Source: Listeria ilorinensis (GTDB lineage Bacteria; Bacillota; Bacilli; Lactobacillales; Listeriaceae). From it: a stretch of DNA of 64,000 nt. The position numbers were made by a program, and so were the translations under genes. Under the pieces are notes generated by a model, which did no database searches, was not told where the DNA came from, and saw nothing but the letters and a program-made list of their open reading frames with translations. Where the stretch lies: positions 33,203 through 97,202 of the forward strand of contig NZ_CAJYCN010000012.1 of assembly GCF_913566895.1 (NCBI RefSeq). Reading direction: 5' to 3'. Numbering within the stretch: position 1 is the first letter of the stretch; the number at the start of each line of letters is the position of its first letter. This document shows positions 8,750 through 18,161 of this stretch, in pieces.

Positions 8750-9517
8750 ATGGAACCGGTGCTGAAAGCGAAAAAGATACGTAAGGTGTATGGTTCAAAA
8801 GGGAATATTTTTCCAGCACTTGGCAGCATTTCAATGGAAGTTTATCCGGGAGAATTCGTTGGTGTAATGGGACCCTCGGGCGCCGGAAAATCGACTTTGT
8901 TAAATGTTTTATCCTCGATCGACAAACCGACAAGTGGAGAAATTGAAATTGGCAGTCGTTTACTGTCTAAAATGACTGAAAAAGAAGTAGCGTTGTTTCG
9001 CCGGAATATGCTCGGCTTTATTTTTCAGGATTATAATTTACTGGATATGATGACGTTAAAAGATAATATTGTGTTGCCACTTGTGCTAAACAAGGTACCC
9101 ATTGAAGAAATCAACCAAAAATTTAAGCTACTTGCTAAACAGTTTGGACTGTATGATCTACGAAATAAATATCCAACTGAACTTTCTGGTGGGCAGCGGC
9201 AGCGAACGGCTGTTTGCAGATCGCTGATTACTGAGCCAGAGTTGATTTTTGCAGATGAGCCAACAGGAGCGCTTGATTCGAAAGCGGCAACGAATCTGCT
9301 CGAAAGTTTGACAGCCGCTAAGGAAGAACGGAATGCAACGATTTTGATGGTCACGCATGATGCGTTTGCTGCCAGCTACTGTGAGCGGATTTTATTTATC
9401 AAGGATGGGGAGATTTTCACCGAAATTTATCGTGGAAAAATGAACCGCAAACAATTTTTTAATAAGATTTTGGAAGTTTTAGTCATGCTTGGCGGTGATC
9501 TGGATGACCCTCTTTAA
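8750..9517 (+). CDS. virA: ABC transporter ATPase of a BceAB-type antimicrobial-peptide module
   Basis: ATPase of a peptide-sensing/detoxifying ABC transporter. The 255 residues contain Walker A GPSGAGKST at 41-49, the Q-loop FQDYNLLD, signature LSGGQRQR, Walker B LIFADEP, and an H-loop VTHD. The ATG follows AAAGGAGCGTAGCT. The permease gene overlaps its 3' end. By gene order this corresponds to the L. monocytogenes transporter next to virR (VirAB/AnrAB), reported for nisin and bacitracin resistance and signalling to VirS. Specific substrates here are inferred. Confidence 0.88.
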   Translation: MEPVLKAKKIRKVYGSKGNIFPALGSISMEVYPGEFVGVMGPSGAGKSTLLNVLSSIDKPTSGEIEIGSRLLSKMTEKEVALFRRNMLGFIFQDYNLLDMMTLKDNIVLPLVLNKVPIEEINQKFKLLAKQFGLYDLRNKYPTELSGGQRQRTAVCRSLITEPELIFADEPTGALDSKAATNLLESLTAAKEERNATILMVTHDAFAASYCERILFIKDGEIFTEIYRGKMNRKQFFNKILEVLVMLGGDLDDPL

Positions 9518-11480
9518 GATTGCCTTTCATTCGATGAGCCGAAACCTCAGTCAGTATCTAATCTATTTTATTTCAGTGGTCGTGTCCGTGGTAATATTTT
9601 TTACTTTTATGACGCTTGCTAATTATCCGCTGATTGATCAGATTTTTAAAAAATGGGAGCTGTACGGATCAGCCCTCTTTTTTGCAGAAGCGCTCTTACT
9701 CGCTCTTTTTGTCGTTTTTTTTATTTTTTATTCAAACAGCTATTTTATTAAACGACGAAAACGAGAGATCGGCATGTATTCACTACTGGGCTTACGAAAA
9801 ATTCAAATTTCACTCTTACTATTTTTTGAAAATGTATTGCTCTACTTGCTTGCCTTGATTTCAGGAATTTTAGCTGGGATTTTTTTCTCAAAGTTATTTA
9901 CAATGCTACTCTTTTGGGTCGTAGATCTCCATGTGGATACGCGAATCGTGATCTCGGGGAAAGCGATTTTAGACACGAGCATGGTTTTTTTGGGAATTAT
10001 GCTGCTTGTCTCGCTTTATAATCTGATTTTTATTTTCAGGAGCAGTCTGATTAGCCTTTTTCAGAAGGAAGTTGCGGAGAAGAAAAATCCACGTGGATCA
10101 CTGATTCTGTCGATTGTTGGACTAGGATTGATCGGCTTTGGTTATTTCCTTGCTTGTCAACCAATCGGGGGCGGCTTTTGGTCAGATTTAGGCGGTACTG
10201 AAACAATAGCGCTCATTTTGATTGGTGTTGTGTTAGGGACATGGGTAGTCATCCGTTACGGGGTACCGGCAATCATCCGTTTTTTCTATTTTAATGATCC
10301 AACCTATTATCGTGGTGTCAATATGCTCGTTCTCTCTTCCTTGCGATATAGAATCAAACATAATGCAAATACACTAGCGATGATCGCGATCTTGAGCGCA
10401 GCAACGATGACGATCATTGCAGGTATGAGCAGTTTATATTATCCTGTGCTGAATAAAGTTCGAAGTGATAATCCGGTCAGTTATCAGTTTTTAAATCTTT
10501 CTGATGAAAAAGAAAAGGAAGTGGATCAAGCAGTTCGCTCTTCCACGGATCATAATCTTCTTTATAAAACCCACAGTGAATATATCAATTTGAGTTTGCT
10601 AGATGATAGCGTGCGAGTTCCCGGGGGTTATTGGGTCAACCAGGCTCAGTTTTCGGTGATTAGCATGAATGAATTCAACAGACTGAACGAAATTGAAGGG
10701 GGAATGAATGCAAAAATTAAATCGATCGCTGATGACGAAGCTATCTTGATTAGTCAATATGATCATCAGATGCAAAGAGACGGTAAAGTGGATTATCGAA
10801 AGATCCCTTATACACTCGCCGACAAAAATAGTCAGCCGCTCTTTTCTTTTACAATAACAGATTTTCGGGATTATCCCCTTTATAATGACAACTATGCTTC
10901 TGCTACAATCGTGGTGAATAATAAAACCTATGAAATCCTGAAAAAAAATCAACAGCCTGAGCGCATTTCCAGTTATGATGTGACCAATGAAGATCGTGCG
11001 GAGGATTTGACGTATGAATTACAGGTAATTGTAGATGGAAAGCCTAATTTCTGGTCCGAGAACATTTCCAGTTATTACTCGAATTATCATATGTATTCTA
11101 TTTATATGGGGACATTCCTTTATATTGGAACTTTTATCGGTATTATCTTTTTTATGGCAACCGGAAGCATCATTTATTTTAAACAGATTACAGAAGCTGT
11201 CGAGGAGCGTGAACGATTCCAAACGCTACTTAAACTGGGGCTTACAAAACGAGAATTAAAAATGACGGTGGCTCGACAAATTATACCGATGTTTATCATT
11301 CCACTCATACTTGGGCTTTCACACAGTTTAATGGCAATGGTGGATCTCAGTATCAACTTTGAATATGAAATCAAAATGCCGGTTATGATCGTATGTACGG
11401 TTTATTGTCTGTTTTACGGCATATATTACTGGCTCTGCATTCATAATTACACAAAAATTGTGCTGCGAAATCGGCCGTAG
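9504..11480 (+). CDS. virB: ABC transporter permease of BceB type
   Basis: About 658 residues with ten predicted membrane segments in the BceB arrangement. There are four N-terminal helices in FtsX-like pairs, a large extracellular domain of roughly 200 residues between helices 7 and 8 (about residues 310-520), and a C-terminal FtsX-like block. Proteins of this class bind bacitracin- or lantibiotic-type peptides and control a partner histidine kinase. The frame opens at a TTG at 9489, but the ATG at 9504 gives the usual N-terminus (MTLFKIAFHS). It overlaps virA by 14 bases, which indicates translational coupling. Confidence 0.87.
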   Translation: MTLFKIAFHSMSRNLSQYLIYFISVVVSVVIFFTFMTLANYPLIDQIFKKWELYGSALFFAEALLLALFVVFFIFYSNSYFIKRRKREIGMYSLLGLRKIQISLLLFFENVLLYLLALISGILAGIFFSKLFTMLLFWVVDLHVDTRIVISGKAILDTSMVFLGIMLLVSLYNLIFIFRSSLISLFQKEVAEKKNPRGSLILSIVGLGLIGFGYFLACQPIGGGFWSDLGGTETIALILIGVVLGTWVVIRYGVPAIIRFFYFNDPTYYRGVNMLVLSSLRYRIKHNANTLAMIAILSAATMTIIAGMSSLYYPVLNKVRSDNPVSYQFLNLSDEKEKEVDQAVRSSTDHNLLYKTHSEYINLSLLDDSVRVPGGYWVNQAQFSVISMNEFNRLNEIEGGMNAKIKSIADDEAILISQYDHQMQRDGKVDYRKIPYTLADKNSQPLFSFTITDFRDYPLYNDNYASATIVVNNKTYEILKKNQQPERISSYDVTNEDRAEDLTYELQVIVDGKPNFWSENISSYYSNYHMYSIYMGTFLYIGTFIGIIFFMATGSIIYFKQITEAVEERERFQTLLKLGLTKRELKMTVARQIIPMFIIPLILGLSHSLMAMVDLSINFEYEIKMPVMIVCTVYCLFYGIYYWLCIHNYTKIVLRNRP

Positions 11481-11539
11481 CTTTTCAAGCGGTTGTTTTT
11501 CCGCTAAAATAGAGATAGAAGTGATTTGGAGGAAAAAAG

Positions 11540-12217
11540 ATGGTCAAAGTATACATTGTGGAAGATGATCTGGTGATTCGTGATACGATCAAAAAGCATC
11601 TGGCTAAATGGGGCTTTGATGTGCGCCCTGTGAATGATTTCAGTAATATTTTAAATGAATTTCTCGAATTTGAGCCGCAGTTGATTATTTTGGATGTCAA
11701 TTTGCCTAATTTTGACGGCTTTTACTGGTGTAATCAGATTCGGGAGGTCTCGAATGTGCCGATTATCTTTCTGTCTTCGCGCAATTCGCGGATGGATCAG
11801 ATCATGGGTATGAATATGGGCGCCGACTATTATATTGAAAAGCCGGTCGATTTGGACGTCTTGATGGCACGGATCAATGCACTTCTTAGACGAACCTATT
11901 CCTATGCAGATTTAGAAGAACCGAATATTATCGAACATAACAATGTTTTTTTGCATATCGATACGAATATGCTCACTTATTTAGATGAAAAAGTAGAACT
12001 GACAAAAAATGAGTTTCTGATATTATATGAATTGATGAAACAAAAAGGCAGTATTGTCAGCCGAGAAGAGATCATGCGTGTGCTTTGGGAAGATGAAAGT
12101 TTTGTAGATGACAACACGCTGACAGTCAATGTGGTAAGAATTCGTAAAAAACTGGCGGAGATTGGTTTGCAAGATTTTATTAAAACGAAAAAAGGTCAGG
12201 GCTACATGATTGAATAG
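11540..12217 (+). CDS. virR: OmpR-family response regulator VirR
   Basis: A 225-residue two-component regulator. The receiver domain has acidic residues VEDD at 7-10, phospho-acceptor Asp52 (ILDVNLP) and Lys101 (EKPVD). The winged-helix DNA-binding domain spans about 130-225 (LTKNEFLILYEL, DDNTLTVNVVRIRKKL). SD GGAGG lies before the ATG. In L. monocytogenes VirR controls dlt, mprF and the neighbouring ABC transporter. Here mprF lies in the same window and the transporter directly upstream, which supports the same regulon. The cognate kinase VirS is three genes further on. Confidence 0.9.
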   Translation: MVKVYIVEDDLVIRDTIKKHLAKWGFDVRPVNDFSNILNEFLEFEPQLIILDVNLPNFDGFYWCNQIREVSNVPIIFLSSRNSRMDQIMGMNMGADYYIEKPVDLDVLMARINALLRRTYSYADLEEPNIIEHNNVFLHIDTNMLTYLDEKVELTKNEFLILYELMKQKGSIVSREEIMRVLWEDESFVDDNTLTVNVVRIRKKLAEIGLQDFIKTKKGQGYMIE

Positions 12218-12221
12218 TCAT

Positions 12222-12276
12222 GCAGGAAGCGCTCGTTTTTCTTTCGAATGAGGAGAGAAGTGCTTCCTGCTTTTCT
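12222..12276 (+). terminator. Hairpin terminator after virR
   Basis: GCAGGAAGC and GCTTCCTGC form perfect 9-base arms with a 31-base loop, followed by TTTTCT. The weak T-run suggests partial read-through into the next gene, which would still allow virS to be co-expressed. Confidence 0.65.
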
Positions 12277-12301
12277 AGATTTACTGAAGGAGGTTGTTCT
12301 A

Positions 12302-13195
12302 ATGAAGGTACTTGTTTTTGGTGGGACTCGCTTTTTTGGAAAGCGGCTCGTAGAACTTTTGGCGGCAGAAGGTCATGATGTAACGGTTGCGACACGTGGG
12401 AAGACCGCGGTTAGCTTTCCGGAAAATGTTCGGCATATTTCAATGAATCGGAAACATCGCGATGAGATTTTCAGTCTTGCGCAAAAGCCGTTTGACCTTG
12501 TGTATGACAATATCTGTTTTTCGCCACAAGAGGCACTTTACGCCGTGCAGGCATTTAAAAAACAGCAGGTTCGTTATATTTTTACTTCCTCTTTGTCTGT
12601 CTACGGTTTAAAAGGTAAAGCTTTGCAGGAGACGGACTTTGATCCATGGCATTATGAAATTGTAACAGGTGAGGAAGAAGATTTTGATTATGGGGAAGGG
12701 AAAAGACTGGCTGAAGCAGTATTTTTCCAAAAAGCAGACTTTCCGGTAGCAGCTGTACGTTTTCCAATTGTATTGGGAACGGATGATTATACAAAACGCC
12801 TTGTTTTTCATTTACAACACATTGCGCAGGGGGAAGAAATTGGCATTAGCCAACCGGAATCGCGAATCTGCTTTATTCGTTCGGATGAAGCAGCACGTTT
12901 TCTACTCTGGCTAGGAACAGATTCCGATTTGACTGGTCCGATTAATGCGGCTTCTGAGGGTACTTATACGCTCGCTGAATTGATGGAAAGGCTGGAAATG
13001 GTTGTGGGAAAAAAAGCGCACATTGAAGCGGTTACGGAAGAAGTTGATGAGTCACCGTTTTCAGCAGAGAAGGACTATTATTTAGATCAAACAAAAGCAA
13101 AAGAGGCCGGATTTACCTTTTTAGACTTACATACTTGGTTGCCAGAACTTGCTGAGCAGCTGTTAGATAATGAAAATATCAGAAAGAAGGAATAA
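12302..13195 (+). CDS. NAD-dependent epimerase/dehydratase family protein
   Basis: An extended-SDR protein of 297 residues. The Rossmann loop near the N-terminus reads VFGGTRFFGKRL, a variant of GxxGxxG. SSLSVYG and the downstream residues supply the Ser/Tyr part of the active site. I set the start at the ATG at 12302, which follows GAAGGAGG, because upstream in-frame codons lack a ribosome site and overlap the hairpin. The substrate is not predictable. It lies between virR and virS in the conserved Listeria order, with no evident link to peptide resistance. Confidence 0.8.
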   Translation: MKVLVFGGTRFFGKRLVELLAAEGHDVTVATRGKTAVSFPENVRHISMNRKHRDEIFSLAQKPFDLVYDNICFSPQEALYAVQAFKKQQVRYIFTSSLSVYGLKGKALQETDFDPWHYEIVTGEEEDFDYGEGKRLAEAVFFQKADFPVAAVRFPIVLGTDDYTKRLVFHLQHIAQGEEIGISQPESRICFIRSDEAARFLLWLGTDSDLTGPINAASEGTYTLAELMERLEMVVGKKAHIEAVTEEVDESPFSAEKDYYLDQTKAKEAGFTFLDLHTWLPELAEQLLDNENIRKKE

Positions 13196-13203
13196 ATAAT
13201 AGC

Positions 13204-13659
13204 ATGTTAACTTTTGAACAGAAACAGCAAATTTTTGCTCATTTTGATGAACTGGAAGAAAAATCCGTCTCAATGGGACGCCTCAATTATCACTTTGAAG
13301 GCAGTCAGCGCGAAAAGACGCTGATCATCAAACATTTGCATCCTAATGGTAATGCCTGGCTGTATGCCCCATTTTTAGAAAGTGATGATCTGGATAAAGA
13401 AGGCTATTTGAATATTCGTGATCTCTCTGAAAATGAGATTGCCCACCTTTTAAAAGAAGCGATCCGCTATCTTTCAACAGATGGAGATCCTTATCAGGAG
13501 GGTTTTCACGAATGGTATCAAGATCGGAATGGAGATGCACTGAAGCTCAGTTATGAGAATAAAATGTGGATCATCTATACTGGAGAAAATGTAGAGGCCG
13601 TTTTTCCTACGAGAGAAGCTGCTATAGGTTATCTAACAGACGAAGGATTTCATGATTAG
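13204..13659 (+). CDS. Conserved hypothetical protein between virR and virS
   Basis: A soluble, acidic protein of 151 residues, without signal peptide or membrane segment. It starts at an ATG eight bases after the epimerase stop, with a poor SD. The sequence is rich in aromatic and charged residues (FHEWYQDRNGD, WIIYTGENVEAVF). I do not recognise a domain. Its tight spacing with the epimerase and adenine deaminase suggests co-transcription. It corresponds by position to an uncharacterised L. monocytogenes gene of this locus. Confidence 0.7.
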   Translation: MLTFEQKQQIFAHFDELEEKSVSMGRLNYHFEGSQREKTLIIKHLHPNGNAWLYAPFLESDDLDKEGYLNIRDLSENEIAHLLKEAIRYLSTDGDPYQEGFHEWYQDRNGDALKLSYENKMWIIYTGENVEAVFPTREAAIGYLTDEGFHD

Positions 13660-13674
13660 GAGGCAAACAACAAT

Positions 13675-15414
13675 ATGGAAAATGTAAGAGAATTAAAAGA
13701 ACGGATTGCTGTGAGTGATTATCGAGGTAAAGCAGATATCATTATTACGAACGGCCGGATTGTCAATGTGTTTTCTGGAGAAGTGATGCATCAGGATATT
13801 GCCATAAAAAATGGCTATATCGCGGGGATTGGCGAATTTGAAGAGGCTGAAGAAATCATTGATGCCAAAGGTCAATACTTGGTACCCGGTTTTATAGATG
13901 CACATGTCCATGTGGAAAGTGCGATGGTGCCACCCCATGAGTTTGCCCGGGTGCTTTTGCCGAATGGTGTGACGACGGTGGTAACGGATCCGCATGAAAT
14001 TGCCAATGTGGCTGGAACGAGTGGTATTGAATTTATGCTGGAGGATGCGGAAGAGGCACCGCTCGATATGTTTGTCATGCTGCCGTCGTCGGTTCCTGCG
14101 ACTCCAATGGAAAATAATGGAGCGACACTGGATGCCAAGGCGTTAAAACCACTTTATCGGCATGATAAGGTGATTGGCTTGGCAGAGGTGATGGATTTTC
14201 CATCGGTTGCTTCTGGTAGCGAGGACATTCTACAGAAAATTATTGATGCTAAACGGGAGGGCGGTCGCATTGACGGACACGGAGCCGGGCTTTCTAGCTT
14301 GGATTTGAATAACTATCTGGCAGCGGGGATTCGAACTGATCATGAAAGTACAACTGCAGAAGAAGCGCTCGATCGTCTGCGAGCCGGGATGTTTGTTATG
14401 CTTCGTGAAGGGACAGTTGGTCGGGATTTGCTTCAAACACTGCCAGCAGTCACGGAAAGAAATAGTCACCGATTTACATTCTGCACAGATGATAAATTGA
14501 TCCCTGATTTGATAGAGGAAGGTTCGATTAATTATAATATACAGCTTGCAATTGCAAATGGTATTGAACCAATTACTGCAATCCAGATGGCGACGATCAA
14601 TGCCGCTACTTGCCATAATCTACCTTATCTAGGTGCAATTGCAGCAGGCTATCAAGCGGATATCGTTTTCTTACGGGATCTTGAGACAGTCAAAATTTCC
14701 CGTGTGATGAAACGCGGTGAAGTGGTTGTGGAGGATGGCGAGCGGATCGAGACACGTTTTAACCGCACCAGAAGAATGCGTTTTGAATCTCCTGCAATCT
14801 GTCATACATTTACAGAAAAAGACTTGGCATTGCCGCTTAAAAGTACACATATTCATTTGATTGGCATGCAACCGAACAGTTTATTTACGGAACGACTTCA
14901 AGGCGAAGTTACGTTAAAAGATGGGCTTTTCCAACCGGATCCTGCAAAAGATCTTGCGAAAATGGTCGTTGTAGAGCGGCATAAGGCAACCGGAAATGTA
15001 GGTGTGGCTGTCGTTACTGGTTTTGGATTGAAAAAAGGAGCTATTGCAACAACAGTGGCACATGATTCTCATAATATTGTGGCGGTAGGTACGAATGATG
15101 CAGATATTGCTTTTGCGATTGCCCATATTACTGAGATTGGTGGCGGGATTGCCGTTGTAAGTGATGGTAAGATTTTGAAAGATCTGCCGCTTCCCATTGG
15201 TGGACTTCTGAGTGACCAACCGTATGAAGCCGTGGAAAGTGCACTTGCTGGATTGGATGAGGCTTTTGCTTCCATTAGTGAGGCGGAAGGCTTTGATCCG
15301 TTCTTGACACTTTCTTTCCTAACCCTTCCAGTAATCCCAGAACTGAAATTAACAGATCAAGGTCTATTCGATTTCCGGAAATTTGCTGTGATTCCTCTTG
15401 AAGTAACCGAATAG
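13675..15414 (+). CDS. ade: Adenine deaminase
   Basis: Deaminates adenine to hypoxanthine and ammonia in purine salvage. The 579 residues match the amidohydrolase-fold AdeC family. The metal motif HVHVESAMV lies about residues 78-86, GHGAGLSS near 203-210, and TDHESTTAEEA and FCTDD follow. The C-terminal domain contains VAHDSHNI and the usual ELKLTDQGLFD ending. SD TTAGGAGG lies before the ATG. It is placed directly upstream of virS with a 15-base gap, so the kinase probably shares its transcript. Confidence 0.93.
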   Translation: MENVRELKERIAVSDYRGKADIIITNGRIVNVFSGEVMHQDIAIKNGYIAGIGEFEEAEEIIDAKGQYLVPGFIDAHVHVESAMVPPHEFARVLLPNGVTTVVTDPHEIANVAGTSGIEFMLEDAEEAPLDMFVMLPSSVPATPMENNGATLDAKALKPLYRHDKVIGLAEVMDFPSVASGSEDILQKIIDAKREGGRIDGHGAGLSSLDLNNYLAAGIRTDHESTTAEEALDRLRAGMFVMLREGTVGRDLLQTLPAVTERNSHRFTFCTDDKLIPDLIEEGSINYNIQLAIANGIEPITAIQMATINAATCHNLPYLGAIAAGYQADIVFLRDLETVKISRVMKRGEVVVEDGERIETRFNRTRRMRFESPAICHTFTEKDLALPLKSTHIHLIGMQPNSLFTERLQGEVTLKDGLFQPDPAKDLAKMVVVERHKATGNVGVAVVTGFGLKKGAIATTVAHDSHNIVAVGTNDADIAFAIAHITEIGGGIAVVSDGKILKDLPLPIGGLLSDQPYEAVESALAGLDEAFASISEAEGFDPFLTLSFLTLPVIPELKLTDQGLFDFRKFAVIPLEVTE

Positions 15415-15429
15415 AAAGGAGCCTTTTCT

Positions 15430-16476
15430 ATGGATTTGCTTCGTTATTTGAAAGATAAACGGTTTTTCCTGCTGTTTTTCTTTACATTGATGTTTTTTGT
15501 GGGACTTTTGATTACGATTGACCCTAACAGTCGTTTGTCGCTGGATAATTTTATCTATTTATTCTTGTTCATGCTTCTTTTTCTGATCTTTTATTTGATT
15601 CTGGGCTTTAGTTTTAAATATCAATACTGGAAAGAAATGCGAGAATTAGTAGATGGCGAGATCGAGGAAAATATCATTGAGCTACTGCCAAAGCCGCGCA
15701 CCAATGAACAAGCTTTTTTCAATGAGTTGATGCGCAAAAAGCATATGGAAGAGCAAAAAACGATCAGTCAGCTGCAGGATAAACAACAGGAATACCATGA
15801 TTTCATTTTATACTGGGTGCACGAGGTGAAGACGCCTGTCGTGGCTAGCAAAATGTTGATCCAAAATCCAGATCTGAATGACAGTCAGACGATTTTCAAA
15901 AAAGTTGATGAGGAACTGGACCAAATCGATAAGTTAGTTATGCAGGCTTTATATTTTTCAAGACTTGATACCTTTGCAAAGGATTATTTTATTCAGGAAC
16001 AGAATCTTGGTACAATCGTCCGCGAATCCGTTAAACGCCACTCTAAGTTGTTTATTTCCCAAAAAATGCGGATTGCCCTGGAAGATGTAGACGTGGACGT
16101 ACGAACAGATTCAAAATGGTTAGGATTTATTTTGGATCAACTCATCTCTAATGCACTAAAATATAGCGAATCTGGCAGTGAAATTAAGATCTGGTGTGAA
16201 AAAACACCACAAGAAAGGCTTGATCTGCACATTCAAGATCATGGTCGTGGGATTGCATCAGAAGATCTGCCGCGTGTTTTTGAGCAGGGTTTTACAGGCG
16301 CAATCGGTCGAAAGGAAAAGAAGGCGACCGGTATGGGGCTTTATTTAGCCAAACAGATGGCAGGTAAACTCAGCCATTCAATGCGGATTGCATCGGTGGA
16401 GGGAGAAGGGACCACCGTAACCATTCAATTTGAATGTCTAGAGAATTATTTATTGGTGGCAAAAGATCATGAATGA
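15430..16476 (+). CDS. virS: Sensor histidine kinase VirS (BceS/intramembrane-sensing type)
   Basis: A 348-residue kinase with two N-terminal membrane helices (about residues 12-29 and 40-62) joined by only a short loop. It therefore lacks an extracellular sensor and is expected to receive its signal from the VirAB transporter. The phosphorylation site is the His in YWVHEVKTPV (about residue 136). ATPase boxes are SNALKYS, DHGRGI and GMGLYLAK. SD AAAGGAG precedes the start. It is encoded three genes away from its regulator virR, as in L. monocytogenes. The stop overlaps the start region of the next gene. Confidence 0.9.
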   Translation: MDLLRYLKDKRFFLLFFFTLMFFVGLLITIDPNSRLSLDNFIYLFLFMLLFLIFYLILGFSFKYQYWKEMRELVDGEIEENIIELLPKPRTNEQAFFNELMRKKHMEEQKTISQLQDKQQEYHDFILYWVHEVKTPVVASKMLIQNPDLNDSQTIFKKVDEELDQIDKLVMQALYFSRLDTFAKDYFIQEQNLGTIVRESVKRHSKLFISQKMRIALEDVDVDVRTDSKWLGFILDQLISNALKYSESGSEIKIWCEKTPQERLDLHIQDHGRGIASEDLPRVFEQGFTGAIGRKEKKATGMGLYLAKQMAGKLSHSMRIASVEGEGTTVTIQFECLENYLLVAKDHE

Positions 16477-16490
16477 AGGGACTTGACAAA

Positions 16491-17597
16491 ATGGCAGAAT
16501 TGATAGTACGCGGTGCGCCGCAGGAATATGTATGTGAAGTAGGAAGCTGGAAAACACTTGAAGAGCATTTAAAGCGTCGATTGTTAAAACGAGTACTGGT
16601 CTTACATGGTGAAAAGTCTTGGCGGGTAGCAGAGGCGAAATTTCCTGAATTGAATGAGGTAGAGGCTGTATTTGATACGTACCATTTTGAATGTACAGAT
16701 GCAGAAGTAGCGCGTGTGGTAGCACTTGTAAAAGCAGAAAATTGTGAGGCGATCATTGGTGTCGGCGGTGGCAAAGTAGCTGATGTTGTAAAAGCGGCTT
16801 GTCATGTACTGGGGATTGCTGCGATCATCATGCCGACTTTAGCAGCGACTTGTGCAGCCTATACGCCGCTTAGCGTGATGTATAACGAGGCGGGACAAAT
16901 GCTGCGATACGATGTTTTTCCAAGAAGCAACGCCCTGGTTTTGATTGATCCGGAAGTCATTTTGGATTCGCCGTTTGAGCTTATGGTGGCCGGTATTGGA
17001 GATACGCTTGCAAAGTGGTATGAAGCAGATGTCATTATTCGACAGTTGGAAAAAAGTTCAGCTGAGATCGATGTAGCTTATTTTGCGGCAAAAATGTGCC
17101 GTGATAATCTGTTGGCACTTAGTAGTGCGGCTTTGACAGCGATGCGGACCGGACAGCTCAATGAGGCATTTGTTAAAACAGTAGAAACGAATATTATGAT
17201 TGGCGGGATGGTAGGCGGTTTCGGCGATGACTATGGTCGAACTTCTGGCGCACATTCCATTCACGATGCACTTACGACGCAGGAAGCTTCTCATCGCGTT
17301 CTACATGGCAACAAGGTCGCATATGGGATTCTTGTACAGCTGGTGATTGAAGGGAACTGGGCGGAAATCGAGCAACTGTTGCCGTTTTACCGGGAGCTAG
17401 GCTTGCCTGCTTCTTTGTTTGATATGGAGATGGGCGATCTTTCTGCCGAGGAGCTTCAGATAGTTGCTGAGCGAGCGACTGAGCCGGGTGAAACGATCCA
17501 TATGATGGGAGAAGGTATCACGAGTGAAGTGGTCTATCAGGCTATGATTCAACTCGAAGACTATATGGCACAAAAACGAGTTGACCAAAATCAATGA
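16491..17597 (+). CDS. gldA: Glycerol dehydrogenase (iron-type alcohol dehydrogenase family)
   Basis: Oxidises glycerol to dihydroxyacetone with NAD. About 368 residues: the nucleotide region IIGVGGGKVADVVKAA, MPTLAATCAAYT, a metal Asp in VAGIGDTLAKW and His ligands in GAHSIHDALT and VLHGNKVAYG are all typical of GldA. An ATG at 16473 overlaps virS, but AGGGA at 16477-16481 fits the ATG at 16491, which gives the normal family N-terminus. Directly followed by a GNAT gene whose ATG overlaps its stop. Confidence 0.88.
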   Translation: MAELIVRGAPQEYVCEVGSWKTLEEHLKRRLLKRVLVLHGEKSWRVAEAKFPELNEVEAVFDTYHFECTDAEVARVVALVKAENCEAIIGVGGGKVADVVKAACHVLGIAAIIMPTLAATCAAYTPLSVMYNEAGQMLRYDVFPRSNALVLIDPEVILDSPFELMVAGIGDTLAKWYEADVIIRQLEKSSAEIDVAYFAAKMCRDNLLALSSAALTAMRTGQLNEAFVKTVETNIMIGGMVGGFGDDYGRTSGAHSIHDALTTQEASHRVLHGNKVAYGILVQLVIEGNWAEIEQLLPFYRELGLPASLFDMEMGDLSAEELQIVAERATEPGETIHMMGEGITSEVVYQAMIQLEDYMAQKRVDQNQ

Positions 17598-18106
17598 GAA
17601 TTAGAAAACAACAAATGGATGAAATTTATCAGATTCGGGAAATTCTGACAGAAGCCTTTGGGCGCCAAGAAGAAGCTGATCTTGTCGAGCGGATCCGCGC
17701 CACGGCCTATTATCAACCAGCTTTGTCTCTTGTGGCTGAAAGGAATGACCGGACGCTTTCTGGATACTTGCTTTTAAGTGAGCTTGAATGGAAGACTGCC
17801 GATGAAACGCGGCTGATTTTGGGGCTGGCGCCGCTTGCAGTCAGACCCGCTCGTCAAAAGAAGGGGATCGGAAGCGCACTGGTAGAAGAAGGACTGCGCC
17901 TGGCAAAAGAAAAAGCTTATCCAGCTGTAGCTGTGCTTGGACATGCAGCGTATTATCCGAAATTTGGCTTTCGACCTTCAACGGATTTTGGGATTCCAGC
18001 ACCGTTTGCTGTACCTGAAGAAAATTATCTGCTGTTAGAGCTATATCCAGACAGTTTGAAAGGAATGACCGGAACAATCCAGTATCCGGACGCATTTTCA
18101 GAATAA
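17594..18106 (+). CDS. GNAT-family N-acetyltransferase
   Basis: A 170-residue acetyl-CoA-dependent acetyltransferase. The CoA-binding motif is visible as LAVRPARQKKGIGSALVEEG (about 81-100), followed by AVLGHAAYYPKFGF, a segment typical of the YhbS-like subgroup of predicted acyltransferases. The acceptor is unknown. The start overlaps the gldA stop by four bases (ATGA), so translation is coupled. Closed by the terminator at 18113-18161. Confidence 0.83.
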   Translation: MRIRKQQMDEIYQIREILTEAFGRQEEADLVERIRATAYYQPALSLVAERNDRTLSGYLLLSELEWKTADETRLILGLAPLAVRPARQKKGIGSALVEEGLRLAKEKAYPAVAVLGHAAYYPKFGFRPSTDFGIPAPFAVPEENYLLLELYPDSLKGMTGTIQYPDAFSE

Positions 18107-18112
18107 AAAAAT

Positions 18113-18161
18113 TAGCAGTCAAGGCATGCCGCGAACCATCGGCACTTGGCTGCTGATTTTT
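18113..18161. terminator. Bidirectional terminator between the GNAT gene and gltC
   Basis: TTAGCAGTCAAG and CTTGGCTGCTGA form 12-base arms (G-U pairs at two positions) around a 21-base loop. A T-run follows on the plus strand, with an A-run before it serving the convergent gltC. Confidence 0.8.

Noticed and set aside
13660..13674. Purine riboswitch before ade
   Set aside because: The gap to the preceding gene is only 15 bases, too short for an aptamer.
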